Shown piece after piece: positions 43,801 to 57,952 of a stretch of 64,000 nt of DNA (position 1 is its first letter; every line of letters begins with the position of its first letter). Location of the stretch: the NCBI RefSeq assembly GCF_963576615.1, contig NC_088708.1:28589191-28653190 (forward strand), written 5' to 3'. The notes below the pieces were generated by a model, which saw nothing but the letters and a program-made list of their open reading frames with translations, did not search any database and was not told the origin of the DNA. Source of the DNA: Watersipora subatra (Eukaryota > Bryozoa > Gymnolaemata > Cheilostomatida > Watersiporidae). Position numbers and translations under genes: made by a program.

Positions 43801-46800
43801 TTGCCCCTTCACCAATCCATATGAAGATTTGATCCCAGGCATCCAACAGCATCACATCGTCGGTACAGAGGTCCACCTGTGTGTTAGTAGCAAGCAGTCT
43901 TGGAATTTATAGGTTTCAGCAATCGTCTTTTTGAGGAAAGCTTATGATACGTAACAACATACAAAAGTTCAAATGGTGTAACAGCCGAAAATTTAAACAC
44001 CTGGCTGACAGAGCAGCAACGTAGACAGATAACGTAGCAGATAACGTAGACAATGACAAATGTCTAGCAAACACAAAATCATAGGAGTGTGGCTGACCAA
44101 GTTGAATTCGGAGGATTCTTCGAATATCATTAGTTTAATCCCATCAGCTATAGTGAGACTATAAATTACCTGACCAAAGTCTGGTATTTCCTCGACATCA
44201 AAGTTACCAGAAGCATTTGAGCACTGAAAAAGACGAACTGGGTGGTCACTGTCATCCTCTTGTAAGCGCTTGTCACTCGCATACTCTTCCTTCCCTCCCA
44301 GCGCCGCCCAAAACTCGGGCTTTTCCTGGCCTTCAAAGATCATCTGTGGCTCTCTGCAAGTAACAAACACCACTCTTAAATACCAATCAGATTGTCCATA
44401 AGTCAAATATACCCTGAATTGAGTATCATCAAGATAATGGATATCTACAGACCAGGGAGGAGCTCTAAGAGTAACCATATGAAATATGGTCAACACAAAC
44501 CATGAACCAGAGGAAATCAGAGACATGAAGCAGCAGTTACAAATATATGGTCATATCAACCCAAAATTGTGTTACCGCGTGTACCAGTCACAATATAAGC
44601 TGTGGCAACATGGATTAGACCAATGGGAAGGGATCGTACTGCTAAATAGCGACCGCTGGAAATGAAGACATATTTACGATATGTACCTTTAAGCGGATGA
44701 AATGAAAACAGCCCCATAACCTTCGTAATCAAGTACCCATGCACTAAACTGTCCTAATATGCACCAATGTCCAGAAGAAAAAATGTGATCACTTGAAAGG
44801 TAAGTATTTTAGAGGTGACCATATGCACTTGTAACCATGCTAGATGCGAGCACCGTTAGCCATACAAAATGTGATCACACATATATGCTGCCAAAGTAAC
44901 AGTCCTGACACAAATATGTGGTCATCCTACCATCATACACCGGGTTGAGCTCACCTTAGTGCCTCGTCATCATGGCTAAACAATAAGATAGAGTATGAAA
45001 TATGAACATCTGCCATTAATATCATATCATGTCTGTGATTGCAGACGATAACGAAACACTGAAACATTTACAAACAAAGAATTTTTGTCTCTAGTGATAC
45101 TTGTTGGAGCTGACTCAAAGCAGCAGAAAAGGCATAAAGTTCACAAGTGCTGGTGTCTATCTGACAGGCCTGCTAGGAAAGTTGTCTTAAGTTAAGTGTT
45201 ACCACAATCGTAAGTGTCGTAAGTTGTGTTAGTTGAGTGTTACATATAAGTTGTCTTACCTTGGTGAGTGTTTGGCTATAAGCTTGGCCATCTCCCTCTC
45301 ATCTCCCGTTGAGCCCTTGCCACTCCAGATAGATACGCTGCTCTTGGTGAAGAGCACAAAGACATCATTAGAATTAAGTGAGGCAGCCCGGCATGGCACC
45401 TGCAGACAAAGAGACATGATGCAAACCGTTTGAATCTACAAAGGAGCAACTTCACACCATCATCCAGATGCAATTAACGATCAACAAATACCTGTATTGC
45501 CTTGCTATTAAGGGCGCTGGTGCCTCTCACTTGCAGCATGTATTTCTCTCCTGGCCCTTCATCGTTGCTGTGCTGAGACTGGTTCCAGCCAGCCTTTCCT
45601 CCAGAGTAGATGATCATCTTGCCCCCAAATATAGCCATGAAATGTGGTGGCTCTTTGCCCTGTACGACACGCACCTGCACCGGTGATCCTCCCATCTTGT
45701 CATCGAGTTGAACAGCGTGCATTGCTGAGGCACCCTTCTCATCCTGGCTAGACTTACTGCCCTGTAGAGAGCGGAAATGAGTAATCGTAAAACTGCGATA
45801 ATATTCTTGTGAATATTTGAGCAATTTAAAAAGTAGAACTTTTATCACATATTTATAGAGCAGAGGGTGGCTAACAAATGAACCACATCATGGAGAGTAT
45901 AAATCACTATGTCACATATAAAGGGATAAACAAGCATGAGACAGATATCTTACCTGCCAGTAGTAGATAATAGAGTTATCTTTGTTGCGGACTTGGTAAG
46001 TATAGAGAATGATGTAACAATCGCCACCAAAGAATTGTCCTATCATGTTTCGTTCAACGGGCACCATGTCAAAGTCAACAATCCTCCATACCTGCAAAAA
46101 TGCAGTCATGTTTGCACATTCTATGTCACAACTTGACACGCGCTATAAAATCATATGTGTTAGTCATGTTACATATCCCTACGACATATAGAGAGCAGCA
46201 ACGTCTGCACATCACTAAGATAAACTAGAATGCCTGCAATAACAGCATGGTACACTCAATGCATGACAAACATGCATCAAGAGCTATTGTTAAAACTGGC
46301 TAGAGAGTAAAGACCTAGAAAAATACTAGGAATTATCTCTCCACTGTAAGCAATAAACTCACATATTAAATGTGCTTTCTATCAAAGTTAACAAGAGAAA
46401 TTCTTAGCACATATATAATATTGTCCCACGACCAAAAGAGCGGAGCGAAGTTTGAGAGTTTTTATGATAAATGCATGTGCACACAACTTACGAAAATTAT
46501 TCATCAACAACGTCGCAAACCCTTGTTTCAAAATCTCATCAACAAATTTAACCATCATTTTGTAGAGTTGTTAAAGCATAATAACGATACAAAACACATA
46601 TAAGCCTATTTAAATATGTTACCAAGTTTTTGTAAATTGTCGACAGTCTCTTAAAATTTACCCATCTGATCGGGTTATACACAAATAGACAGATTAATTT
46701 GGCCGCAAATCGTCACAAAACGCTTGAAAAGCTTGGTTTAATAAAAGTTAAGACCGGTAAACGAAACACTGAGCGACAGAGAATAGAGTTTGTAAGTCGT

Positions 46801-49800
46801 GCGCATTTCACGAAAAAATAACGTGCACATTTCACCAGTCTATACCATTGTCGAACTGCCGAAGGTTTCTGTAATTAACGTAGAAGTACAGAAATCGTTT
46901 TTTTTTTTGCCGATTTCAAAGTAACTGACATTTTGGAAACTTTTGAGTACTTTGGTATTCTAACTGATGTCCAAAGCAGTGAAAGTAAAGGAAATGACGA
47001 TGATATATGATTCTTATGAGATTATTACAATATTTAATTATAAGTTTGGATGACTATTGAAGTGTTATAGTCACACTAACAACATCGATGATGGGCAATA
47101 TGTTACTGTTATTATTTTTTCTAAATAGTTTTGTCAAATAGATTTTTTTTAAATCTATATAAATATCACAACTTCTTGATATTGTTAGCTATGACGTTTT
47201 GAAATGTAAACAAAATTGTGCATTGGTTTTCTATTATTTCTGTATTACTATACTAATAATATTGGTTATTCTAATAATATCAGTGCATTTTACTTCTAAT
47301 ATTGGCCAATATTGCATTTCTCCTATTGCAGGGGGAAAAATATAAACATATAACCTTTTCTTTTCATTATTGCTATTTGTTGTATATAATAACACCCACA
47401 CCCAGTACATTACAGCTACCATTGCAGTTATCCTATTGTGCTGCAGTGCCATTTGACAATATTGCATTTCTCAACTATCAGTACCCTTTCTTTTTTCCAA
47501 TATCACTTTGGTCGTGGGCTGTATGACAGGAGAATTTCTAGTTTTATTAAATAACAACATATGTATAGTTATTTTATAATATAAAGCCATATATAAACTA
47601 CGAACAGAGTTTGTCAAGTTGGAGACCCAAACAGGTTTCAACATTGGCATATATTATAACGTATACATACAATTCAAGTATAAGCCAGTTACTTGAGCAC
47701 TCTCAGACAACTCAATGACAATTGTACAAACACGATAAACTTTGCGATGCGAAACCCTGAAATCAAACACAAGAAATATTTGATAGAGAAGTTAACAGAC
47801 CTGTGTGGTACCAGAACCATCATCAACCATCTGAGTCTGAGCGGCCAATGGTTGGTTCGAGTGCAGGGCAGAGGCATCAAACTTGGTCTGCACTGTCTTA
47901 GCTAAAGAATGATGAATACATTTGAAACTCGGCGCAAGAATAAATTTGATGTACTCATCAATTCATTACATATGAGAGAGAGAGAGAGGCAAAACACGAG
48001 TCCACCCACCTATCTTGCCACCGGCGACATAAGCCTTGCCAGATGCCTGCGGCATAGGCCACGTCTTGAAAAGGTTCTTAAACTCTGTTGGTTCACCACC
48101 ATCTGCCACCTTTGTTACGCTAGTCTTGTTAGCATAACCCTTTTTCTTGCAGAAGCCCTGTGAGATAAGTGGTAGTAAGCGCATGCACAAAGTGATAGCA
48201 GTGTTAGCAGAGCCGACAGCAGAGCCGGCAGCAAGGCATGCACATGCTAAAACATGCTCTTAAGATCTCATGCTATCAAGGCATCTAATGCTCACCCCCT
48301 ACCTCATCCAGCACCCCTCAGACCCGGCTACAATTCATAAATACATTGTTGCAACAGTAAAGCTATAAGATGTTTTCAGATGATATATTCAATAAAACCA
48401 ACCCATACTTAATTGGAGTTACTATCCCCTAACTTACTAAATAAAACTGACATAAGCGGGCACATCGGTTAGAGAAATGCTTCTCGTTAGGAGAATACTC
48501 ACCACTGCGTTTCTCATCGCTTCACTTCTCTCCTGTTTGCTCGCTTGCTTACCATTCCAAACCCAGACGCCTGCCTCGCCATTGTCCACGATAAAAGAGT
48601 CCTGTAAAGGGGAGTAGAAAGACTCACTGAACAAAGACAGCAACTCTAGAAGGTCATACAGATACTGACTTGGGTAATACGGCAGCGCAGACGATAAGAA
48701 ATAACTGGTTCAAACAAACACATTTACTATTATGATTTAGTGAACATAGCTTAAAAATAAAAAAACAGATGAAGGAAAGATCTTTCATGCAAGACTAGCA
48801 ACTAGTAAAACAATATCATGTCTAGACCAATGAAGAGAGGGAGAGCATACGCGTACAACCAACTTGCAACATCTGGGAGCTGATAGCTTATAAATTATCT
48901 GAAGGGTAAATTTTTTGCTGTAGTATCTAGCAATAACAAATGTCTACCTTGACTAGCAATAGGATAGCAAACACCACTGCAAACTTCACATAAGCGAAGG
49001 AAGCTTTTACAAAAAATCCTTTAGCTACTGTGGCGAAAGCGATAATCATTTGCTTCGAAATATTTAACCAAATAAGTTCTGAAAGTTTTGTCTTCAAATC
49101 ACTCCAAATATAAAAACTGTTTTTCCAGGAAATTATGCGGCAAGAATTTCATCTAAGTCTAATATGAAAATGAAACAGATGGACCCCCATCAAATACAGA
49201 CAACAATAAACAATCAATGAAAGAGAACACAACTACGTGTACAGCGTGCATGCTAATTCATTACAAGTGCCATAAACAGTGTGCTAGGTCTAAAGAATAG
49301 CCACTATGGCTAACAGATATTATCAGGTAATAGCTAGCAAAGAATTGATACTTTACCTTCTATCACCAGCAGCGTAGACAAGAAATTTAAACAGGTTTAC
49401 AACATGTACAGTAGCACAACACAGAACAGGCAAGTCAGCAATTTAAATACTTCCGACACCTTAATAATACTGTATTAGCGCATGTATGTACAGCAGCCAG
49501 TTCCAACATCTCAACAATACAGTATCAGCAAAAGCCCATAGACTTATAAATGGCCAGCATCCCCTCACACAAAATAGCAGAATGCCAAAGACATATATAC
49601 ATTTGGAAAACAACCTCAAAACAGTGTAACGCATAAATGAGAAGTTGCCTTATCATGACAGCCCACTCTAAACCTCCAACCCAAAACATTGTGTTGCATT
49701 ATTCAAATATTACTGTTGACTCATGTACCTTTGAATCGAGGTCAGACTTGTGAAGTGGTCCAGTCTTCACTTCCTCTATCTTCAGAGTGCCACCCTCGTC

Positions 49801-52800
49801 TGACACAAGGAACAGTTTTATTTCACTCGATTTGATCCTCTCCACCTTTTCATCCGAACCTCCTTCCCTGGATGCCTTCACTTTTCGCTCTGATATGCGC
49901 AAGTGATCATTCCATAGCTAAGAGTAAATCATTGCTAAATTTGCAAGACAAACAGCGATACATACAATACTGGAATACAATACAAACATCCCTTAATAAA
50001 AATCTTCAAAATTTTATATACATGTACGTACAGTAGGCCTACATATTAAAAATTAGTAACAAAATAGTACAGTAACCTTAGTAACTATAGTTACCTATTC
50101 AGTAATTATGATCTGCAATAAGATGCCACATTACTACACTACACTGTACAGTACTGTACAGTAAGGAGTTTTCACCATCGAGACAGACGTAGTGGCTAAC
50201 CACGAAGTGACTTAGACAGCATTGCGTTTGGTACACTAGACTTTTGTGACGTAACATAACATAAACTTTGAACTTACCTTACATGAATTTAGCGCATTAA
50301 ACACACGCTTGAAGCTAAGTTTAAATATTTTATTAAATTTGCGTTTAATTTTGTCGCCTTAATTTTTTTATTACCTGTTTCTGGCTTGGCGTTTTTTGCC
50401 TCGCTTCTATTATAACTTTTAGCGAACCTTATTAAAAAATTTTTTCAAACTAATTCGACAAAAAAGACCGAGCGACGCTGTTCAAATTTGAATTTCAGAA
50501 AAACATGTTGGTGCCATTTATTGGGGAAAATGCTATAATGAGGGATGAGAAGAACTTCGTGTTCCACATTATAAGGCAAAAAACACCATACGACATGGAT
50601 GCCATAACCCGGGGTGCGCTGTATAACAATTTCACTTGTCTTGAGCTGTTGCATCTGCTATCATAGATATTCCACACCAACTTTGCTGCTTGGCATGTTG
50701 TGGAGAATTGTCTCCACCTTCTTACACTCATACATCTCATACTATTTAGTTTCATAGCATTTGTACCTACATAGTGTTTTTCCAACAGACCTTCCACGCA
50801 ACCAAATAAACATCAAGCATTTTATCTGAACCACAAAGAATAGTTTTTTTTAAAGTTGATAATGCACCTTTTTTTCTGAGGGGTGCATAGAATCCTCCTC
50901 TCCGCTGTCGACAGCTATGATGTCACCGCCTCCCCTCTCATCTCTCAGACTCCTGGCTATCTCCATGCCCTAAAAATACATTTTGTCCTAAACTCTGTAT
51001 GGGTGGCATGCGGAATTAGCTGAGTAACCCCACAAGACGGTCACTGCTAATTGCCATATTAGTTCCTATCTTATCATTGCTGGCACAAGCAAACAGGTTT
51101 TTACTGTTTAAAATTGGGCTGCCCAAATCAGTGCAAACAGTGTAATCATCCGCATCAAACATCCCATAGGTTCAGTGAGTTGGTCGATGCACCTCCAGCC
51201 TTTGCAATGGTTAGGCAATGCCCAAGTGTTATCTCTAGGCTAACCAATCATGAATAGTCATTCGATCACCAAACTCCCATCACTCACCTAGTTTCACCTT
51301 TTCGATATTGTGTTTTCACATGCATTTGACAGTTAGCAACTATAAAGGAGACATTCTATAACACACAAATTTCTCATCCTATGTCGGCTTTCTACGTCTA
51401 AAGCTCTCACACCTAGCTGCCATTCACACAAAAGTGCTATTTTTGTCCCAGACAAGCGAGCAGTGGATGAAACAAAAGCTCACAGCAAGACAGGCAGGGT
51501 TGACTGACCCACCTTGATGCGCTCAGTTCTGCTCGATTCTTTGCCCATCCAAACGTATTGCACTTTGCCCAAGTCTAATATAAACACATCGCCGTCATTA
51601 AAGGAATTCCACGACTTGTCAACCTCCTCACAGCGCACATGGTGGCGCCCTTTAACTTGCAGGAGTCGCTGTGTGACTTTCTGTTCTACATGGTTGAACC
51701 CAGAGGCAACACCACCCTTCATATACCTGTAAGATGCAGGCAAAGTAACTTACATAATACAACGATCTTACATTGGCACCTCCATTGGTCAGAAACAGCA
51801 TCTAGCACACACACATATGGGAGAGAGCATGCAAGTTACCACTATATATGTATATAGTGTTAATGACACTCACTCGAATCAGAGTGAGAGACGAGATTCT
51901 AGAATATTCCGCAAACGTGATAATTGAAGTTGAGGGCTATTTTAATTCGCCACACTGCACACTCAAGAGCAATCGTTTTTTATAAGAATTTCCAGACATC
52001 ATCGCTGAGCATTATGGGTACTCACTTTATTCCTCCTTTAGCTTTGAAGTAGTTCATGAATCTCGTAGACTCAGAACCCTGAGTTTCTCGGTGCTGCACA
52101 GGTGCACCCCCTAAATAGTCGTCCAGTTCAACAGTCTTGAAAGCGGCAACGCCTTCCTCATCCTATGACATCATCATATTATCACGTTCTAACCACCAAC
52201 AATCTTGTGTGGGTGGTACGGGTCTTAGAGCCATACAACTATTACATTGGCCTGTTGATAAGGCATTGAATAGGGGACATAGAGTCTGGAAGACCATGAT
52301 TAATGGAAGCACACGGCAAACATAGTCATTGCTAAAAAATGACAGGTTATGTTTGCTGGTTCAAATTATCATAAAACATGCTTCCGCAGTAAAAGATACA
52401 CTAGGTAAGTATGCGTCGGCTAGAATAAAAAACCGAGACACGTTTCCCGTGGAGAGGCAAGATCACACATGCGAGGTCGTGCTGAATATTCAATAACCAA
52501 GTGAATAATCACAGAATTAATGCACAAATCATATTGAGTAATCACTAGATAGATGCACCAATCATTCGATCTGGGACCGCACCAGCGGTGAATGACTTGA
52601 GGAGTATTGAATATCACGCACCTGCGAGCTCTCTTTACCAAGCCAGAAGTGAATATGCATGTCTAGAGCCCCCTTCATATCCTGCACCTACAACACACAG
52701 CATATCTCTCCTAGTTCAAATTTGTTGTTTTTGATAACTTGTAATCGGTTGTTCGAGATTTGAGACACGAGTTACTAGATGGGGTCGAAATGTAAAGTCA

Positions 52801-54374
52801 GGTGGTCAAGCTAGATGACCAAATCGAAAGATTGGTGAAAATGGGAATGGAGAGAGATGTAACAGATGAAGAAAAGATTTTGCTAGACTCTGTTATAGCC
52901 GATATTTAGCAGTAAGGGACAAGCTTTGGTGTATCATAACTTAATGACCACCAGCTGATACGCAATTATAGAGGGTGGAGCTGAGACAGTGGCTCGTGAG
53001 CAATGATCTGCAAGGATGCGTGGCAGCTGGTCAGGATGCCTTTGTGCCAGCATAAGCCAGGATCTTCTGATTCTACTCAGAAATGCCACAAATATTTACG
53101 AGGATGATGCCTCCCAAATAGCAGGGACCCAGCTGCTCTATCCCTAGCATTTTTGGTATGAAGGCGTGTTATATAACTATCTGTACAATTATTATTTTCT
53201 CTGCCAATTCATGAAACAAGCAGTGTTTTATGGAGTATTGGCTATGTCAACCAATGTAACCATACAGTTGATACTAAGAAACTGCCTAATATTAGAGAGG
53301 TAACAGAAAAGAATGTTATCCTTATAGTCAAATAAACTGTACACATACACACACACGCATTTGACCAAAGCATTGAATTACATCTATCAATAGAGTACGC
53401 TATTTAGCTGATCAAGACTCATTCATTCAATAGACCTTAAGTAAATATTCCTGTTCTAAATGCAGAGTGAAAGGTAGAGAGGTAGAGATTCGTCAGAAAT
53501 GCCGAATTGAACAAACAAGCCATTTAGTAATAGGGTGAACATGTAGTACTTTTGATACCGAGCCTGCACGGCTAGTAGTGTTTAAGATTGATGAACGGAA
53601 GTTTACTTTTCGTTAAAATTTGTGAAATCCAATCAAAACTTAAAAACAATAGTTACTTATTCAAAGAGTAACCAAGTTTCCAGCTTTACATAACAAGACA
53701 GCCTGTGAATTCCCCTACTACCCACACTCAGACATACTGGTTGAGCGTTTATATAGCTTACGATCAACACACCCTAACCAGCAATGATTCATACAAAATG
53801 ACAACAAGACAAATACAAACAGAGACAAGAGTCGGGCCAACCCTCCGAGCATGTTTCAAAAAAGCACCAAAGGAAGGGTAATATTACAGTGAACCGAGAT
53901 GCCTTCACCAACCCCAGCATAAGAGAATACAACGAGTGAGCCATAGGGCAAGCACTCTAGAGAGATGTTAATGACTACAATAGCAATACCTGATTCCAAC
54001 AATTCTGATATCGATCCTGCATTACAATAGTCGCTCTTAGTAGAATCATCTAGCTAGTGAAAGGAGTGTCACTGAATATAGCTACTTGCTTAGAAATATA
54101 CTTACATTGAGGACAATGTAAGAGTCCCCTGAATAGAATGACCCATAATGATCTTTGGGAACCGGGACTACCTTTAATTTCTGAAAATAAATTATGTGTT
54201 TATACATTAGTTAGATAGTATCTGTAGTATGTAAAAGGTGGCTTTACATAACTGCAAGTTAAGAAATATGGCAATATACCCATCATTTCTACAGCGTACC
54301 TCAATTCTCCAGATAATAAAACATGGCTTTCCTTTGGGAACAGCTTTCCACGCAGGATCTGACTCAGCAGGCAT
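40301..54374 (-). CDS. villin-like actin-severing and bundling protein, complete, 19 coding exons
   Basis: Exons in transcript order: 54374-54300, 54180-54106, 52687-52622, 52162-52026, 51726-51513, 50969-50868, 49917-49729, 48601-48503, 48157-48010, 47901-47801, 46091-45954, 45761-45492, 45399-45260, 44975-44955, 44353-44170, 43876-43763, 42898-42776, 40867-40682, 40414-40301. All junctions are GT-AG and in phase; 2496 nt, 831 residues, close to human villin (827). Six gelsolin-type domains are visible. G1 holds [28 protein letters not shown] and [12 protein letters not shown]2 holds [15 protein letters not shown]4 holds [30 protein letters not shown]5 holds [11 protein letters not shown] and GDEREMAK; G6 holds [22 protein letters not shown]-terminal headpiece ends in [13 protein letters not shown]. 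The family severs, caps and bundles F-actin under Ca2+ and PIP2 control in microvilli. Villin and advillin cannot be separated here, so I leave the symbol empty. The start has A at -3 and fits family N-termini; an extra 5' UTR exon is possible. Confidence 0.95.
41414..42652. mobile_element. mariner-like MITE, family 1, copy A, split by a LINE tail
   Basis: Left TACAGTCATACCTAGACATA and reversed right TACAGTCATACCTCAACACT form the TIRs, both with TA. The body matches the copies at 22220 and 50085. A LINE 3' end interrupts it at about 41728-42212. It lies in a villin intron, between exons 42898-42776 and 40867-40682. Confidence 0.75.
41728..42212 (+). mobile_element. 3' end of a non-LTR retrotransposon
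   Basis: On the plus strand a frame reads [20 protein letters not shown], then KAALKLY and a stop near 42018. This is the typical C-terminus of CR1/Jockey-like LINE polyproteins. A 3' UTR of about 170 bp follows, ending in an (AAAC)n tail at 42200-42212. Flanking AACGAT on both sides may be a short target duplication. This is a different family from the LINE at 8790-10690, which ends in TCAAA repeats. Confidence 0.7.
44955..44975 (-). CDS. villin 21-nt micro-exon
   Basis: Bounded by TTTAG and GTGAGC on the minus strand, phase 2 in and out; with split codons it reads SHDDEALR. It restores the short acidic segment that links G5 to the conserved EGQEKPEFW region. Skipping it would keep the frame. 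Confidence 0.75.
46425..47518 (-). repeat. 1.1-kb dispersed repeat, copy 2 (inverted)
   Basis: Reverse-oriented copy of 17015-18116, beginning CCCACGACCAAA and ending TTTGGTCGTGGG on the plus strand. It lacks the internal tandem duplication seen in copy 1 and instead has a different AT-rich block at about 47,050-47,160. It lies in the villin intron between exons 47901-47801 and 46091-45954. Confidence 0.7.
48700..49728. other. villin intron, nothing seen
   Basis: AT-rich intron between exons 49917-49729 and 48601-48503; no element recognised. Confidence 0.45.
50085..50484. mobile_element. mariner-like MITE, family 1, copy C (fragment)
   Basis: Shares the central part of the 22220 and 41414 copies, including the AGACAGACGTAGTGGCTAAC region and the ACTTTTAGCGAACCTTATTA region. 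The terminal repeats are missing on both sides. It lies in a villin intron. Confidence 0.6.
52910..54105. other. villin intron 2, nothing firm
   Basis: A 1.4-kb intron between exons 54180-54106 and 52687-52622. Apart from a doubtful 36-codon plus-strand open segment at 52802-52909, it holds no recognisable element. Confidence 0.4.
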
Positions 54375-54836
54375 CTTAGTGATTATTCTTGAAAAGTAAA
54401 TAATAATAATAATAATGCCCAGTGCTGGTAGGCTTTAGAGGCAAAACATTAAAAGTAACCGCTTATGAGTCATAGCCAACGCAAAGACACGCAAAGTAAC
54501 TCATCAATCTATACCGCAGATGCCACAATTGTTGATCAAAGTTTGGCCTAAAAAACCAAAGTCTCGAAAGTGAATTGAAACCAGAATCACCCTTATATGC
54601 TTTTACAAAGCAACTTTGCGCTTTGTTTTTTGCTTTATCTATGGCTACTATTCATGACGCGCAATCTTCTCTTATTGATACAACTATAGTGTTAGATTTT
54701 TCTGCCTATAAATCATGATACTACACAGTTGTGTTGCACGTATTTATAGATTTAAGTTTGCAATTCAAAATTCTCAAAACATTAATTTTTAAAAGAAAGT
54801 TTTAAATATTCCTAGATAGTAAATTTGGTGAAACCC

Positions 54837-54868
54837 ATGATATACAACTCTGTAGGGTTGTATATCAT
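54837..54868. other. 12-bp inverted repeat
   Basis: ATGATATACAAC and its exact reverse complement, separated by 8 nt, 460 bp upstream of the villin start codon. It could be chance in AT-rich DNA or a cis element. Confidence 0.6.
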
Positions 54869-54879
54869 TGGTGAAACTA

Positions 54880-57800
54880 TAACAATACTGTGATATTTAG
54901 TTGAGCATAAACACAAATTTGTCAAAGAAAATAAAACAAATGAAGCATTAAAATATGCATATGATATTCATCAGCTTAATTTGAACATACATACAGCATC
55001 AAAGCGCTAATTTGATACTCTAGATTCCTTTTGTTGTGGTCATAAACCGTTTCTCATCTCAAAGTTTGAAGGCAATATTCTTCAAAAAACAAGCCAGATG
55101 TGACTGCACGATAATTTTCACTGCTAAACATTGATTCCAGTTCCAATTTTAAGCAAAATACAGAGTGTTGGTGGTGCTGATCACCCAGTTTAGACTTTAG
55201 GACAACATGATAAGGTTCAATGAGCAACATATCGTCAAAAATCACATCACTGTAAGCTTTATAGCTAAAAATTCCTTGTAAAAAACAAGTTATAACATCT
55301 ACAGTATTCAAACGTTGTTATGCATATCTATACAAGTCTTATGCACTTATATGAAGACGTTGTACACGTTGTAAAGACAACTAAATTGACTAATTGGTAC
55401 AAAAATTATCTAGATGTGATCAAACATACCTATTCAGCACCAACGATGTACTGTAAGTATAGATTATGCCAATCCTTCTGTTTATATCAGACTTCAGTTA
55501 CGCTTCATTAGTTTGCTGAACGAATTGGTGTCCAGGTCTTTGAAAACGCAGCTTGGAAATGTTCGAAACGATTCATACAAACCGGCTTGCGCTATATTTG
55601 TAGCCTGCGATCATACATTCACTCGCTACTACGTAGAACTATACAGCGACTCGCTAGATTTTTGCTATTTTGTCATAACACGACGCTAGATTTTTCTTTT
55701 GTGGCTTTCGTTAGTAGAGATGAATACGCCCAAGAGAATGTTTTAACACAAATGTTCTGCACGTGAGATAGGTGCAATCTACAATTCTGTCAACACTTTA
55801 AGTTGTTACCAACTTTAAGCATACTACGAACGCAAATAACGAAATTTGATGATCGCATGGATGAAACTACTTCGGACAAGACACGCAGCAATGAGTAAAT
55901 AATTAAGTAGGGTGTGGCACTTTTGTAGTGTGAGACAACTCCAATGCTTTTGCGTCTCTCCCGCAATCACTGATTGTGCAGTGTTTCTGCAAGCATCAAA
56001 ATATATGCGATTAACAATTCTTTGCAGATTCGATACATTACATATAGATGGATACGTTTGTTAGTCGCTACTCGCTACTAAGTTTTAATCAAATGATCTG
56101 TTGATGTTTATTTTTCCAAATATGCAAGTTCGTAATCTTCATTGCAACATCAATTGACAAGTCAACCACCAATTGGCACTTTTGAGGTAGAGGTGTCCTT
56201 TATGGAATGGTGATACGCACTCATGAGCACCTATACCAGATGCAACTTATCACATTTGCTAGTCCAACAAAACGTTAAATGCCTTCACTTGACAAAATGT
56301 CAGAAGATAGAAAGGACAACTCTTAATGATGTAAAGATTTAGATACCTAGTAGAATAATATCAAATTAATGTTATTAAGTTTTTAATTAACTCATTTAGA
56401 AATATTAATAGTGCCTACCACTTGATCACTTTATTTGTTAATGCCCAAAACTTAGTAGATAGTATCAATGTATATCTCAAAACTTATACATCTCAAAACT
56501 TCTCACTTATACACAAAATAGTGACTGTATTTTATGTTGTAGGCCTACATCATCAACAAGATACTAGAAGTACAATTGTTATTTTTTATTAAATTGAGAA
56601 GTTTAAAATGTTGATTAACTCGACCAGTTTCTTTTAAGGAAAATTGACTTCCTGTGCTGAAATACGAGGATGCATGAAGTTAAGTGGCTGTAGGGGTAGT
56701 TGCATTTTGCAATTTTGTACCGAATTATTTGTAAGATAATAGGACCAGAAAATTGTCATAAAAATTAACAGTAAAAATTTTTCAACATGCTGGGTCAACA
56801 GGAAGCAGTGAACATTTTGTCTCATTGCATTTAACAGAACTTTCATCTTTATGCATCAGTTTCATTTTATTTGGAAAGTAAGCTGACATTCTTCATCTAT
56901 TGCTGACTTGTTTTATCTCATCTGCTGCTTTATTTTGCCAAATCAATGTAGGGCCCTGACAGCTTTGTTATCAGCATCAGCTGTTTCATTCAGTATCTTC
57001 ATCATTGACTGCATATTCCTTTGAACTTGTCTAGTCTTGTTGTCGTTGTCCGAAAATTAAAAAATCTTGTTGTATTTTAAGCGTGTATTTGTCAAGTGAC
57101 AAATGTTGCAGAACTTAATAAACTTGAAGACGCTCTGGTTTCATTATCTTGTTGAAGTCTTATCGGCTTAGAACACTTAATACTTTAATTGTGTGAAAGC
57201 TCCTTCAAAGAACTCCATATTTCGAATTCTCAGTGAGCATCAAACAACACTCTATTGCGACTGAGCTACTGTTTTTGTGATGTTATGTGTTACATGAATG
57301 CATTCAAATAACCGAATCAAACCTATAGCTTATATAAAAACAGTTTGGTTTGAAGACATAAAACAATATAGTTGAATATAGGATAAAAACATCAACATTT
57401 ACCCAAACAACTAGTATTATAACAATAATTAATTAAAAAATATGTATTACAGGATAAAATATGGTATCAACACCTACACATATATAAATGTACCAGATGC
57501 TAAACAATTCCAACTAGTCAAATTAGGTATTTGAAGGTCAGATAATCTAAACCAACTTCATATCATGTGAAGAGACTATTAAGGGACCTCAAGACCTCCA
57601 CCCTCAGGACTAAAATACAGTGTCAAATGTATACTATCCAAGATATAAATTGTTTGTGTTAAAATAGGCTATTTATATAATATTTGTTATTTTCTATATA
57701 ATTGGTTGAACAATTGCTTTGGGGTGCATAGTTGTGAACCAATCAGCAAGCAGGAATGAATCGACCAATCAGAATAGTGAATTTTAACCATCTCTGAGCT

Positions 57801-57944
57801 ATGGGTGTTACATACCCTAATAAGACCAGTTTTAGCAGAGGAAAGGAAGTTGAATTTTTGTCTAGTAGTCAGCCTCTTTCAAACTACACTAAGTTTTGCA
57901 AGATATGTAAACAGCACAAATACACAGAATAAAGTTTCATCACG
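54880..57944. other. intergenic DNA upstream of villin
   Basis: An 85-codon minus-strand frame (55054-55311) and a few shorter ones are present, but no splice-consistent gene or known domain could be built. The villin promoter and any 5' UTR exon should lie at the left end of this stretch. I see no clear TATA box or initiator. Confidence 0.4.
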
Positions 57945-57952
57945 CTAATAAT

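Noticed and set aside
47302..47526. Frames in the 1.1-kb inverted repeat
   Set aside because: Homologous frames in the other copy (17074-17379) are differently interrupted, so coding is not conserved.
50495..50797. 100-codon minus-strand frame in a villin intron
   Set aside because: No recognisable domain, no matching splice phase with villin exons, and the left part overlaps a MITE edge.
55054..55311. 85-codon minus-strand frame upstream of villin
   Set aside because: It reads like possible protein but has no supported splice sites, homologue or start; kept only as a note.
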